This document shows positions 30,011 to 39,900 of a stretch of DNA of 64,000 nt, one piece after another. Origin of the DNA: Synaphobranchus kaupii. Its lineage: Eukaryota; Chordata; Actinopteri; Anguilliformes; Synaphobranchidae. The position numbers and the translations under genes are program-made. The stretch lies in the NCBI GenBank assembly GCA_029718625.1, contig CM056376.1, positions 25,880,362-25,944,361 on the forward strand, given 5' to 3'. The first letter of the stretch is position 1. Every line of letters begins with the position of its first letter. Under the pieces are notes generated by a model, which saw nothing but the letters and a program-made list of their open reading frames with translations, made no database searches and was not told the origin of the DNA.

Positions 30011-32033
30011 GGAGACTCCCCAGGTGCCGGTGTTCCACCCCGTGGAGGATTTCCCACTCGCGCAGTCTCGCGACGACACCCTACGCTTCGCCTTTGATCA
30101 GGTCGTATATGTGGATGGTCAGCTGGTGCGTCCTGACGCTGCACGCTCTCACCCATATTTTGTAATCATTAAGGACAGATTGTACAGAGTGAGTCGTGAC
30201 ACTCAGACAGGTGAGGAGATGACCCAGTTGTTGGTACCTAAAAGCCGCCGGGAAATGATTTTCCAGGCGGCTCATTACAACCCCATGGCTGGTCATTTAG
30301 GGTATGAGAAAACACTAAACCGGATAATGGCCCGTTTCTATTGGCCGGGCATTTGGGCGGACGTACGTCGGTGGTGTGCGTCCTGCCCAGACTGTCAGCT
30401 AGTGAATTCCCCGGCCATCCCAAAAGCGCCGTTGCGCCCTCTACCATTAATTGAGGTCCCTTTTGATAGAGTGGGCATGGATCTCATCGGGCCATTTGAC
30501 AAAAGCACGCAGGGATACCGATTTGTGTTAGTTCTGGTGGATTATGCAACCAGGTATCCCGAAGCAGTGCCGTTACGCAATATCTCCCGCGTCGGAATCC
30601 CGAAAGAGATTCTGACGGATCAAGGCACTTCGTTTATGTCACGCACATTACGCAAATTATATGAATTATTGGGGGTTCAGTCTATTAAAACCAGCGTATA
30701 CCATCCGCAAACAGATGGGCTCGTGGAGCGTTTTAATAGGACTTTGAAGTCTATGATTCGGAAGTTCATACACGATGATAGCCGAAATTGGGATAAGTGG
30801 TTAGTTCCTCTCTTGTTTGCAGTGCGAGAGGTTCCCCAGGCCTCCACGGGATTTTCTCCCTTTGAATTGCTGTTCAGTAGGCAACCACGGGGTGTCTTGG
30901 ATCTAGTTAAAGAAAGCTGGGAGGAGGGTCCAAGTCCCAGTAAAAACGAGATTCAGTACGTTATGGACCTGCGAGCAAAACTCCATACACTGGGTAGATT
31001 GTCACGCGAGAATTTGCTCGAGGCTCAGGAACGTCAGCAGAAGCACTACAATAGAGGAACTAAGCTACGTCAATTTTCACCGGGAGATAAAGTCCTGGTA
31101 TTACTCCCGACTTCCAGCACAAAATTACTCGCCAAGTGGCAAGGACCCTTCATAGTTACACGACGAGTGGGGGAAGTCGATTATGAGGTGGTGCGATCTG
31201 ATAGAGAGGGGGCGAAACAGATTTATCACCTCAATCTACTAAAAGCATGGAAAGAGGTGGTACCGGTCTCTCTGGTCACGGTAGATCAGGAGAGAGATGA
31301 GCTGGGGCCCGAGGTACCAAATTCTACCAATCAAACCTCACCCCTTTCAGGTAGCCATCTCCTACCAAATCAGAGAGCGGATCTTGCCTTGTTGCAAAAG
31401 CGGTTTGCTGATGTGTTTTCCCCTCTACCAGGTCGCACTAATCTCATAAACCACCACATTGAGACAACCCCGGGCATAACGGTGCGTTCACGGCCCTATA
31501 GACTGCCTGAGCATAAAAAGAAAGTAGTGCAGACAGAAATAAAGGCAATGCTGGAATTGGGGGTAATTGAGGAGTCCAACAGTGCTTGGAATAGCCCCAT
31601 CGTGCTAGTAGGTAAGCCTGATGGATCTATTCGGTTCTGTGTGGATTATCGGAAGGTGAATGAAGTGTCACGATTCGATGCCTATCCCATGCCTCGGGTC
31701 GACGAACTCTTGGATCGGCTGGGCACAGCTTGTTTTTTTTCGACACTGGATTTAACCAAGGGCTACTGGCAGATTCCCTTGTCTCCAGAGTCCAAGGAAA
31801 AAACGGCTTTCTCCGCTCCGGACGAGTTGTACCAATTTCGGACACTTCCGTTTGGGTTATTCGGGGCCCCTGCCACATTTCAACGTCTGATGGACAGGGT
31901 GCTGCGTCCGCATGTTGCTTTCGCTGCAGCCTATCTGGATGACTTTATCATCCACAGCAACAGCTGGGCTCAGCATGTGCGGCATGTGGGGGGCGGTGTT
32001 AGAGTCCCTGACACAGGCGGGGCTCACGGCTAA
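30009..32033 (+). CDS. Element B integrase followed by reverse transcriptase (674 aa)
   Basis: One open frame. The integrase HHCC module is at about residues 80-130 (AAHYNPMAGHLGYEK, CASCPDCQL). The integrase core is at about 150-290 (GMDLIGPFDK, EILTDQGTSF, TDGLVERFNR; the D, D, E triad). A GPY/F-type region is at about 370-420 (FSPGDKVLVLLP, KWQGPFIVTR). Reverse transcriptase starts near 470 (RPYRLPEHKK, SIRFCVDYRKVNE, LDLTKGYWQIPL) and reaches the catalytic YLDDFIIHS near 645. After about 31975 a frame change leads to a stop at 32033. Integrase upstream of RT in a gypsy-type pol is the key oddity. Confidence 0.93.
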   Translation: METPQVPVFHPVEDFPLAQSRDDTLRFAFDQVVYVDGQLVRPDAARSHPYFVIIKDRLYRVSRDTQTGEEMTQLLVPKSRREMIFQAAHYNPMAGHLGYEKTLNRIMARFYWPGIWADVRRWCASCPDCQLVNSPAIPKAPLRPLPLIEVPFDRVGMDLIGPFDKSTQGYRFVLVLVDYATRYPEAVPLRNISRVGIPKEILTDQGTSFMSRTLRKLYELLGVQSIKTSVYHPQTDGLVERFNRTLKSMIRKFIHDDSRNWDKWLVPLLFAVREVPQASTGFSPFELLFSRQPRGVLDLVKESWEEGPSPSKNEIQYVMDLRAKLHTLGRLSRENLLEAQERQQKHYNRGTKLRQFSPGDKVLVLLPTSSTKLLAKWQGPFIVTRRVGEVDYEVVRSDREGAKQIYHLNLLKAWKEVVPVSLVTVDQERDELGPEVPNSTNQTSPLSGSHLLPNQRADLALLQKRFADVFSPLPGRTNLINHHIETTPGITVRSRPYRLPEHKKKVVQTEIKAMLELGVIEESNSAWNSPIVLVGKPDGSIRFCVDYRKVNEVSRFDAYPMPRVDELLDRLGTACFFSTLDLTKGYWQIPLSPESKEKTAFSAPDELYQFRTLPFGLFGAPATFQRLMDRVLRPHVAFAAAYLDDFIIHSNSWAQHVRHVGGGVRVPDTGGAHG

Positions 32034-32803
32034 CCCAAAGAAGTGTGCAATTGGCCGAGCGGAGGTACGGTATTTGGGGTACCACTTGGGAAGTGGACAG
32101 GTGTGGCCTCTAGTGAACAAAACCGCAGCGATTGCAACCTGCCCCCCGACCCAAGACAAAAAAAAGAGGTGAGGAGGTTTTTGGGGCTGGCTGGCTACTA
32201 CAGAAGATTTATTCCTGCCTTCTCGGAGCTGACCAGTCCCCTAACCGACTTAACTCGGAAAGGTGCCTCAGATCCAGTCCAGTGGACGGAATTGTGCCGG
32301 CAGGCGTTTGAGCGGGTGAAGGAAGCTCTTTGTGGAAACCGCTCCTGTTCACCCCTAACTTCTCTCTCCCTTTTAATTTGCAGACAGACGCATCGGACAG
32401 AGGGCTGGGGGCCGTTTTGACGCAGCAGGTGGAGGGGGTCGACCGACCAGTGCTGTACATTAGCAGGAAGCTATCACAACGCGAAGCTAAGTACAGCACG
32501 GTCGAGAAAGAGTGTCTGGCCATTCGGTGGGCGGTCGGGTCCCTCCGTTATTACCTACTGGGTCGCCCATTCACCCTCTGTTCGGACCATGCTCCCCTCC
32601 AATGGCTTCACCGCATGAAAGATACTAACGCCCGAATCACTCGTTGGTATCTGGCTTTACAGCCTTTTAATTTCAAGGTGATTCATAGGCCGGGAGCGCA
32701 GATGGTGGTGGCGGACTTTCTCTCTCGCCCGGTGGGGGAGGAGGAGGGGGGGGGTCGGTCATCGGCCGGATGGCTTCCCGGCCTAAGTCGGGCGGTGGGG
32801 GTA
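32034..32803 (+). pseudogene. Element B RT thumb and RNase H, frameshifted
   Basis: Pieces in several frames continue pol: RT connection sequence near 32040-32330 (RFLGLAGYYRRFIPAFSELT), then from 32375 RNase H (LQTDASDRGLGAVLTQ, STVEKECLAIRWAVGSLRYY, LCSDHAPLQWL, HRPGAQMVVADFLSRP). The last frame stops at the edge of the 3' LTR. A G-rich, polypurine-like stretch precedes the LTR. Confidence 0.87.
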
Positions 32804-33131
32804 TGTGGTAGGGGGGCGTGGTTTTAGGCGCTGCCGGCAAGAGAGAGAGTGAACGCGTGTGGTTTGTGGAGCCGACACAGCTCTCGGGAATCATGCAATT
32901 GGTAACGATTGATTGTGTTATTGATTGTATCAATTAACCAATTGCCTTGATTGTTCGACAGTGAGCCTGAGTGCATAAAATCCGGCCGGAACATCTGCGG
33001 GGAGAAGAGCGGAAGAACGTATTTTGTGTGTTTGTAAATACAGAGAGAACCACGAATAAAAACCGTGTTCTCTCCGCCAACCTGTGTGATTACTGTCTCT
33101 GCACTAGAGCGGTGGTGCTCACTTCGCCACA
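32804..33131 (+). repeat. 3' LTR of element B
   Basis: 328 bp, same ends as the 5' LTR. High identity between the two LTRs, apart from one short insertion and scattered base changes, points to a fairly recent insertion. Confidence 0.9.
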
Positions 33132-33136
33132 AGCAC

Positions 33137-33270
33137 TCTATCGGATTTTCCATATTCCACGCCGAGTTTTCGTTTTGCCAGCACTTAGTGATTTCACCTG
33201 TTTGTTGTTTCCGCCGGCTATTTATACTTTGCGTCTTCCGGTATCGGCGCTTCCATGTTAATTCGTTTAA
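33137..33270 (+). repeat. 3' LTR of element A, second piece
   Basis: It resumes tctatcggattttccatatt after element B and ends at the TTAA target (33267-33270) of the fold-back insertion. The equivalent uninterrupted sequence is at 19725-19855 in the 5' LTR. Confidence 0.85.
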
Positions 33271-34246
33271 AGGGTAAGTTCGCTATTTTGGACCTTGGAC
33301 CCTATTTGCGGTCTGTCTTCCATGAACCTGACACATTGAGTCCATTTTTTCGCTGATCGGTCCAGTATTGAGTTCGCTACAGATTTCCTGTAGGCTCTCA
33401 CTGGGCTACAATAGAAGTAAACGGGGCAATTATAAATGTTATGGAAAAACAACGATAGATGTGCTCTTATAGCTCAGTGTGTATTCTTACGGTCTCAGTA
33501 TGCTCTCCTGTGAAATGTAGGCTATCGCAAACGCAAACCGAACGTTGAAACAACAGTTCCATTTGAAACAGAACTATTTCTCTGACCGCACTACCTCGCA
33601 CTGACTTCGGATAACATTACCTGCGCAACTTCAGCCTCTCTCTCTTCTCTTGCTCTCTTATCATCCATCTCTTGTAGTTCCGTGTCCATGTATTCTGGCT
33701 CAAATCTGTAACCAGTAACGTCAGTCAAAATCGAATTCTTCGTCTTCGTAATCATTATAGTAATCCATCATCCAAGTTTTTTTGTGCAAATGTAGCCTAC
33801 ATTGCTGCAGGTAAACAAACGCAGACTGCTCACCTAGATAGTTTCGTAAACGGCCGGCACACCTTCCCGCTCCCCTACCCCCGACACATAGTACTCCGCG
33901 GGAGCAGCGAAAACAAGCAACAGAGAAATGCTTACTTCCAAGCCATGCCAAGCACGTAAAAATGTTCGGATTGAGATACATTTCACAGGAGAGCATACTG
34001 AGACCGGTAACAATACACCCTGAGCTTCCCGTCTCATTTATTGTACATGAAAGCACATTTATCGTTGTTTTTCCATAACATTTATAATTGCCCCGTTGAC
34101 TTCTATTGTAGCCCAGTGAGAGCCTACAGGAAATCTGTAGCGAACTCAATACTGGACCGATCAGCGAAAAAATGGACTCAATGTGTCAGGTTCATGGAAG
34201 ACAGACCGCAAATAGGGTCCAAGGTCCAAAATAGCGAACTTACCCT
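33271..34246. mobile_element. TTAA-flanked fold-back element in the LTR of A
   Basis: Ends agggtaagttcgctattttg and its exact inverted copy sit between TTAA duplications (33267-33270 and 34247-34250). The uninterrupted 5' LTR has a single TTAA at this point. The inverted arms are about 250 bases, with a centre of about 450 bases. TTAA targeting is known for piggyBac and Kolobok superfamilies, and the purine-rich AGGG terminus fits Kolobok better. No transposase is present. Confidence 0.85.
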
Positions 34247-34250
34247 TTAA

Positions 34251-34753
34251 CTTTCAAGCCGGTAAGGTTTAGGACCAGTACGCCCTATCGAACGCTTTGT
34301 TTCTGCTTGTCTAAACAACGCGGGTCTTGATAGCAGTACTTTAGAAAGCCTATTCTTCTCGCTTTAGTGCGAGTTAGTTTGTTTTTCTGTCGTTCTATTT
34401 TTGGCTCTTCCCTACAAGCGTTTCGCCCGATACTTCCGGGTTTGTTTTCCTTTGTTTATTTCTGTCGCCTCTTTAGATTCCTCTCATCTTGAGAGCAGAT
34501 GTTTTGTTTTTCTAAAGTATTTTCTCTCGCTGACTTATTTGTCAGTTCGCCCTATTCGTTGGGTTGTTTTCCTTTTTCTCCCCTTTTAAGTCTCCTTTCT
34601 CACTCCCCTGTTTTGGGAGCTGGAGCTTTTCTGTTTTCCTCTTCCCTCTCCCTCCTACGGAGTCCGCTCTGTTTTATTGGTGTCTCTCCGGAGTCACTTG
34701 TCTGAAAACCCTTCTGTCGCGTTTGGTCCTCCAAACCAACTCACTCCATTATA
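34251..34753 (+). repeat. 3' LTR of element A, third piece
   Basis: Continues ctttcaagccggtaaggttt to ccattata, where the Sleeping Beauty-type host element resumes. Confidence 0.85.
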
Positions 34754-34819
34754 GTTTATAGACAGATTATTTCACTTTTAATTCACTATATCACAATTCC
34801 AGTGGGTCAGAAGTTTACA

Positions 34820-35460
34820 TACACTAAGTTGACTGTGCCTTTAAATTTTTAATATTTGGTCGCATATCCTTTGCATGCCATGACTTTCTGATGTCTGTGT
34901 CTCTTGATATTGTATTTTCTGGTACTCTTACAAGCGATACTATAACATCTCTGCATTGAATGGATCTCTGTGGGAATTGGGGAGTGGGACTAGATTTAGC
35001 TGTAAATTATGCTGGAACAGTATGGAATACATGATTGGTAAAAATGGCTGTAAGTCATCAACGGTCTGAGGTATCAAACGAGCCTCAAACCATCACTCTG
35101 CTGCCAGATATGCAGTAGATATGGATGGATCACTTTAAGGGTTGTTTCTCCTGACACATATTCCTATTGAACTCTATGGAAAAATAAGTCAGGAGAAGAA
35201 ACCCTTCAAGTTATCCATCCATATCTACTGTATTTCTGGCAGCAGAGTGATGATTTAAGGCATGTTTGATACATCAGACCCTTGATGACTTAGAGCCATT
35301 TAGCCAACCATGTGTTTCCATACTGTTCCAGTGTAATTTACATATAAATCTAAATTAAAATGAGTCTTTTGATGTTGTTGGGTCACAGACATCAGGAAGG
35401 CATGGCATGCAAAGGATATGCGAACAAATATCAAAAATTTAAAGGCACAGTCAACTTAGT
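34820..35460. repeat. Palindromic centre of the Sleeping Beauty-type element
   Basis: From the inner direct repeats inward the sequence is self-complementary (gcatatcctttgcatgccat near 34862, complement near 35400; further arms toward 35120-35220). The same centre occurs in the 698-bp palindrome at 48711-49408, so it is a mobile or shared module. Confidence 0.8.
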
Positions 35461-35683
35461 GTATGTAAACTTCTGACCCACTGGAATTGTGATATAGTGA
35501 ATTAAAAGTGAAATAATCTGTCTGTAAACAATTGTTGGAAAAATGACTTGCGTCATGCATAAAGTAGATGTCCTAACTGACTTGCCAACACTATAGTTTG
35601 CTAACATTAAATCTGTGGAGTGGTAAAAAATGAGTTTTAATGACTTCAACTTAAGTGTATGTATACTTCCGACTTCAACTGTA

Positions 35684-36269
35684 ACAACGCAGAAATAAAT
35701 AGGCCTACATTAGACGTCCTAATAGAGACTAAAAAAGCGTAACGTAGCGCCCAATTCCCCAGAATTATGGCAAATAATTGATAACTAAAAGGAACCACCC
35801 TTTGGCCACCCCGCTTTGCAAGAAGAGTTTATTTCATGAACGAACTAAATAGTAGGCTACTAAATTACACTACGGCGAGGTGCTTAACATCAGTAGGTTG
35901 TAACCGTTGAACAGATCTAATTCATTATGCTGAATAGGCTACGTCTATGCATTGCTTTACAAAAGTCCCTACTCTTGGTAACTAAGGGAAACAAAACATG
36001 GGACATGGAAATGTGTGCGCGCATATTGTCACGTCTACAGCGGCGCGCAGTCTGAAATGGTGAGTTTAAAGGCTCACCGTGAATCTTACATAAATTACTC
36101 TCTCATTTAGAACATGTGACTAAAACAAATAAGGAACGCACACATTTTTGTTGTGTGGTGGGAGTTTTTAGTGGTGCCTTTTTCCAAGCTGCGCTAATGA
36201 GAATGGAATACCTGCATAGCGTAGTGAATGTCGATTGCTGAGTGCGCGCATAGCGTCACAAGCTGAGAT
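35684..36269. other. Flank upstream of CCDC60 exon 1
   Basis: No recognisable coding sequence. It presumably contains the CCDC60 promoter and 5' untranslated region, but there is no TATA box of note and the start site cannot be placed. Confidence 0.35.
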
Positions 36270-36520
36270 ATGCCTGTTCATCAGAACAAGACTTTAGACC
36301 CTGGCCACTTTGTTATTGTAAAGCCCCTCACGATTCGCCCACCGGTGGGAATGAAACTGCAAGCTTGGAGCAGTGGCAAGCATGGCGCCAGCGAACCAAA
36401 CGGGAACAAGTATTCCGGGGGAGCTATCACCGGAGACAACAGTTTAGTCAACAGTCCTGCAGGAGGCCTTTTGAAGAGACGGTGAAGCCGGTGTTCGGCT
36501 CTTTGAAACGGGTTGATGAG
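36270..36520 (+). CDS. ccdc60: CCDC60 coding exon 1 (frame changes)
   Basis: It starts MPVHQNKTLDPGHFVIVKPL in one frame. From about 36365 a second frame gives EQWQAWRQRTKREQVF and RPFEETVKPVFGSLKRVDE up to a gtgagt donor. The end resembles the RPF...KP...SIKYMDKE stretch of mammalian CCDC60. The length (251 nt) is two over a multiple of three, so two extra bases, or one missing base, are needed. As the first exon of the gene it is the least certain one. Confidence 0.55.
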
Positions 36521-36889
36521 GTGAGTAGCCTATTCTTCCGTGAATCTGAAACATTCCGTCGATTGCTGTTGTCCTCGGCGGGTAATTCGGTGATAGTGAA
36601 AGCCCTTAGTGGGCACCCAAGATTCCACAGAGAAAAGTTTGCCCCCTCCTCCCCCCGTTTTATTATTTAATTTTAATGTTCAGAATATGAATAACAATGT
36701 TTAAATTCTACAACATCATCTATTAATAAAATAGTTTGTTTGTGGTTTTTTAAACTAATATCGAAATACGAAAACACTTATTTTTACATTCTTGGCAAAT
36801 AAATACACTTATTTTAAGGAGTAAAACAACATTTAAAAAAACAAAAGTAGAACAAACAAAAACCAGGCTAAACTAGCATGTGTTTTCCT

Positions 36890-36960
<71 letters not shown>

Positions 36961-39900
36961 CTCACACACACCACCATCACCACAAAAAATGCATCGCCTC
37001 GCTCTTATGAACTGCATGTTCTTATGATCAGCGGAGGATGGTCCCCCGTCTATATCTCCAAAGATTTCTTCCCACAGGGGAGTTCTTTATAGTTGAGTGT
37101 TATAGTGGTTTTTATTCGCACTGCGGAGTCTTTTTTCCATGATTGCCATTTTTCTTTTTGGGGGCGGGGTGGGGGGTTCAGGTTGTCGTGCCAAAATGTT
37201 CAGTGTTCAACATTCTAATTGAACATGTGCTGTGGGTCCCTGGAGAAAACTGGAAGTAGCTACACTGCACATTTTGAACATGTTCCCAAAGCAATCTAAA
37301 ATATTTCAAGAATGGGGGAGAAAATTAGTTGTGTCAACAGAGTACCTGTTGCAAGGCTTAGGGGGGGAAGCTCTTCATCCCCTTACATGAGCCTTTTCTT
37401 ATGACACCATGAAATTGCAGGGGAAAAAGAGAGCATGGTTTGGACCCAAGTGGGCTCTTTTCATTGGGGCAGTATTTCGAGTGCGGTCCAGTCCATCTCA
37501 GCTCTTCTGCGTCTCTATTTTCAGATTTTCACCTGAGGCCAGATCTTTCCTCAAAACCTCAATAGAGCAAGTCAGTTTTGCACAGTTACCACAGCGGTGT
37601 AGTACGGTTTGATTCAAGCGTTACTTTGACTGGAGCTCAACAGCCTAGGACAGTAAACATCAGCAACAGCAGCAAAAACTGACAAGATAGAATTGAAAGT
37701 GGTAAAATCGATTGTTTTGAATTCAAAACTCCATGTTGAAGCAGCAGCAGGTGCAAAAATGACAAGGGTGCTTGCTTTTCACATGTTCCAATGATGTGCA
37801 CACTTCCGTGCCAGAGTTATGGTTAACACCCCTAGCTTGTTATGGTTTTTCGCAGTGCGGTAGAAATTGTCTATGATTGTTTATTGGACAAAACAAATCC
37901 ATACTGTGTGTGTGTTTGTGTTTTTTTTTTCCAGTCATTCACTGTTTATAAAAGTGTATATCCTAGGATCAAACAATTGAAATCACTGATGTTCCATTTT
38001 TCAAACAAATTTGTATTTTTTCTCCTGTTTTATTTATTTATTTATTTATATATATATATTTTAATGTCGATTGACAGTTCAGAAGAGCCCAAGCTCAGAC
38101 AATGTTCTGCTATGCTAATTCTGAAATCCACCAGCTGAGCTGCACTGCCATTGCATTGGAGAAGTATACTAACATCAGGGAAACTGCAGGCCCCTCATTG
38201 ACCAGAGGAGTCGCTGTTCAGCGATGAGTCAGGGAGTACTCAGCCGAAACACCGTTCTACAGCCAATTATGCAAGAACCTGCGGTGCTTTCACAGTTGAT
38301 GCTGTCATTGCCCTGGGGTACTCCCAGCCACAGTTTATGTTGTCGTGGACCTGTGATACTATCAGCCACAGTTGATGTTGTTGTCGTGGACCTATGGTAC
38401 TATCAGACACAGTTGATGTTGTCATGGTCAGAATTTGAATCCGGATAGTGGGGCACATTATTACACTGAGACCAAGGACATGCCACCCAACTGCTCCTAG
38501 TGACATTTTTAAAGCATGTGACCCATTTACAGATGCAACCTATTTAGTTTGAAATTAAATGGAAAAACTAGACTTTTAAACCAGTCTTCTACCAATTTTT
38601 TAAATACTTTTTTTTAAAAGTGTATGTGTGTGTTTTTTTTAAAGGTTTTAAAAGATATTTGTTATAGATTATTTTCGTTTCTGTTTCATTTTCATATCTG
38701 TAATGTAATTTAATAATGATAATATAGCCATGGAATCAATGGTATTCTCCCTAGAGAATGAAATGCGAGGAGTGTTGTCCCTCTCTCACCTCTCTTCCTT
38801 CTGTTTGCTCTGAATCCTGTAACTTCAGATCGTCTCTTAAGCACGACTCTTGCTTCTGTGAACTCAGACGCCCTCAGAGGAAAGCTGCTTTTCTGGACGT
38901 GTGAGCAAGGGACTTACATTTCGTGGCAAGCTGTGTGTCGGCTGTTCTTCAGAGGCCTCTCCGTGCACAGGGGAGATCAGTTTTGCTTCTGAATTGTTGC
39001 TAGATTTGATTTTAATGGACATGGATGGTCTTTGACATTGAACAGATCAGCAACGCAAAGCATGTCTCGAAACACTTTTGTAGCCCTCAACACGGTATCG
39101 ACTGTTACGTTCTTCGCCCCCCTCTCGATTTGAAGGCCGAATGTGTGAATGTGTTTTGAACACAAAACGGTGCACGTTTCTTTTGAAGATGTTGAAATGC
39201 TGGCATCTAGGATTCTGTTTGAGCTATCTCAGCAGTGATGCTCAGGACAAAGTTATTAAGAAACAAGGAGTTCCCCTAGTGCCAGCTGTGGGCTAAATGG
39301 CTGACTACACACATACTACACAGCTACTTTTAGACATATATTTAAAGGATTGCAAATTAATTTCAGCAAAATTATATCACCGGAACAATTTGCCTTCCAG
39401 CCACCAACACCCCTAGCTTGCTATTTATTTATTTTTTTCACCTGGCTGGATACTCACATTTAGGGAACCCCCAGCACTTGTAGTTATTCTGTACTGTGCT
39501 GCAAATCAGAGGACCAGATAACCTGCCTTGCTCTGAGTGTAGTGGTGATCCAGGATCAGGTTATCCTGGTGAGGCATGTCACCGCCCACCACCCCCCATG
39601 GGCGGACTATGTATAATAAGGGATGTAATTCCTACATGGTTCACCCCGATATGGATGTGAATACCCACAAATTAAAGGTGACAGTCTGCACTTTAACATC
39701 ATATTCATTGGACTACAGAGCTAAAACAACAAAAATTGTGTCACAGTCTAAGTCTAAATACTACTGTTTTCGGTGTTGGTGCGTGGTGTACCATGGGTGA
39801 TATTGTGTCAAATGGTTGGTTTTATTAATGAGGACATTGAATTTATCTTCGTTATTGCAGTTGTAAAAAGGGTGATACAAGCAGCTTACCATAAGCATGT

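Larger units (their letters stand above)
28222..33131 (+). mobile_element. Gmr1-like Ty3/gypsy element B
   Basis: It is a 4.9-kb element with TGTGG...CCACA LTRs, flanked by the 5-base duplication agcac (28217-28221 and 33132-33136). It encodes a SCAN-like gag, CCHC knuckle, protease, then integrase, then reverse transcriptase and RNase H. Integrase before RT is the order of the Gmr1 clade of deuterostome Ty3/gypsy elements and differs from ordinary gypsy. Several frameshifts break it, but no large deletion is seen. Confidence 0.92.
19660..34753 (+). mobile_element. Ty3/gypsy chromovirus A (sushi-like), defective and nested
   Basis: It is bounded by LTRs of about 700 bp that start TGTCA. The host element reads gttta on both sides (19654-19658 and 34754-34758), a likely target duplication. 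Internal coding holds gag, a CCHC knuckle, protease, RNase H, integrase and a chromodomain, but no reverse transcriptase core. The 3' LTR is interrupted by element B and by a TTAA fold-back element. No tRNA-type primer site follows the 5' LTR. Tf1/sushi relatives are known to self-prime. Confidence 0.9.
19502..35681. mobile_element. Sleeping Beauty-type Tc1 element split by retrotransposon A
   Basis: The left end has the Sleeping Beauty-type outer direct repeat (gttgaagtcggaagtttaca). The matching inner repeat (gtgggtcagaagtttacata) appears only at about 34802, after the inserted retrotransposon. The right end mirrors both and finishes gacttcaactg then TA (35682-35683). Without the insertion the element would be about 1.1 kb. 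Its centre is a large palindrome, not a transposase gene, so it is a non-autonomous IR/DR element. Confidence 0.88.
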
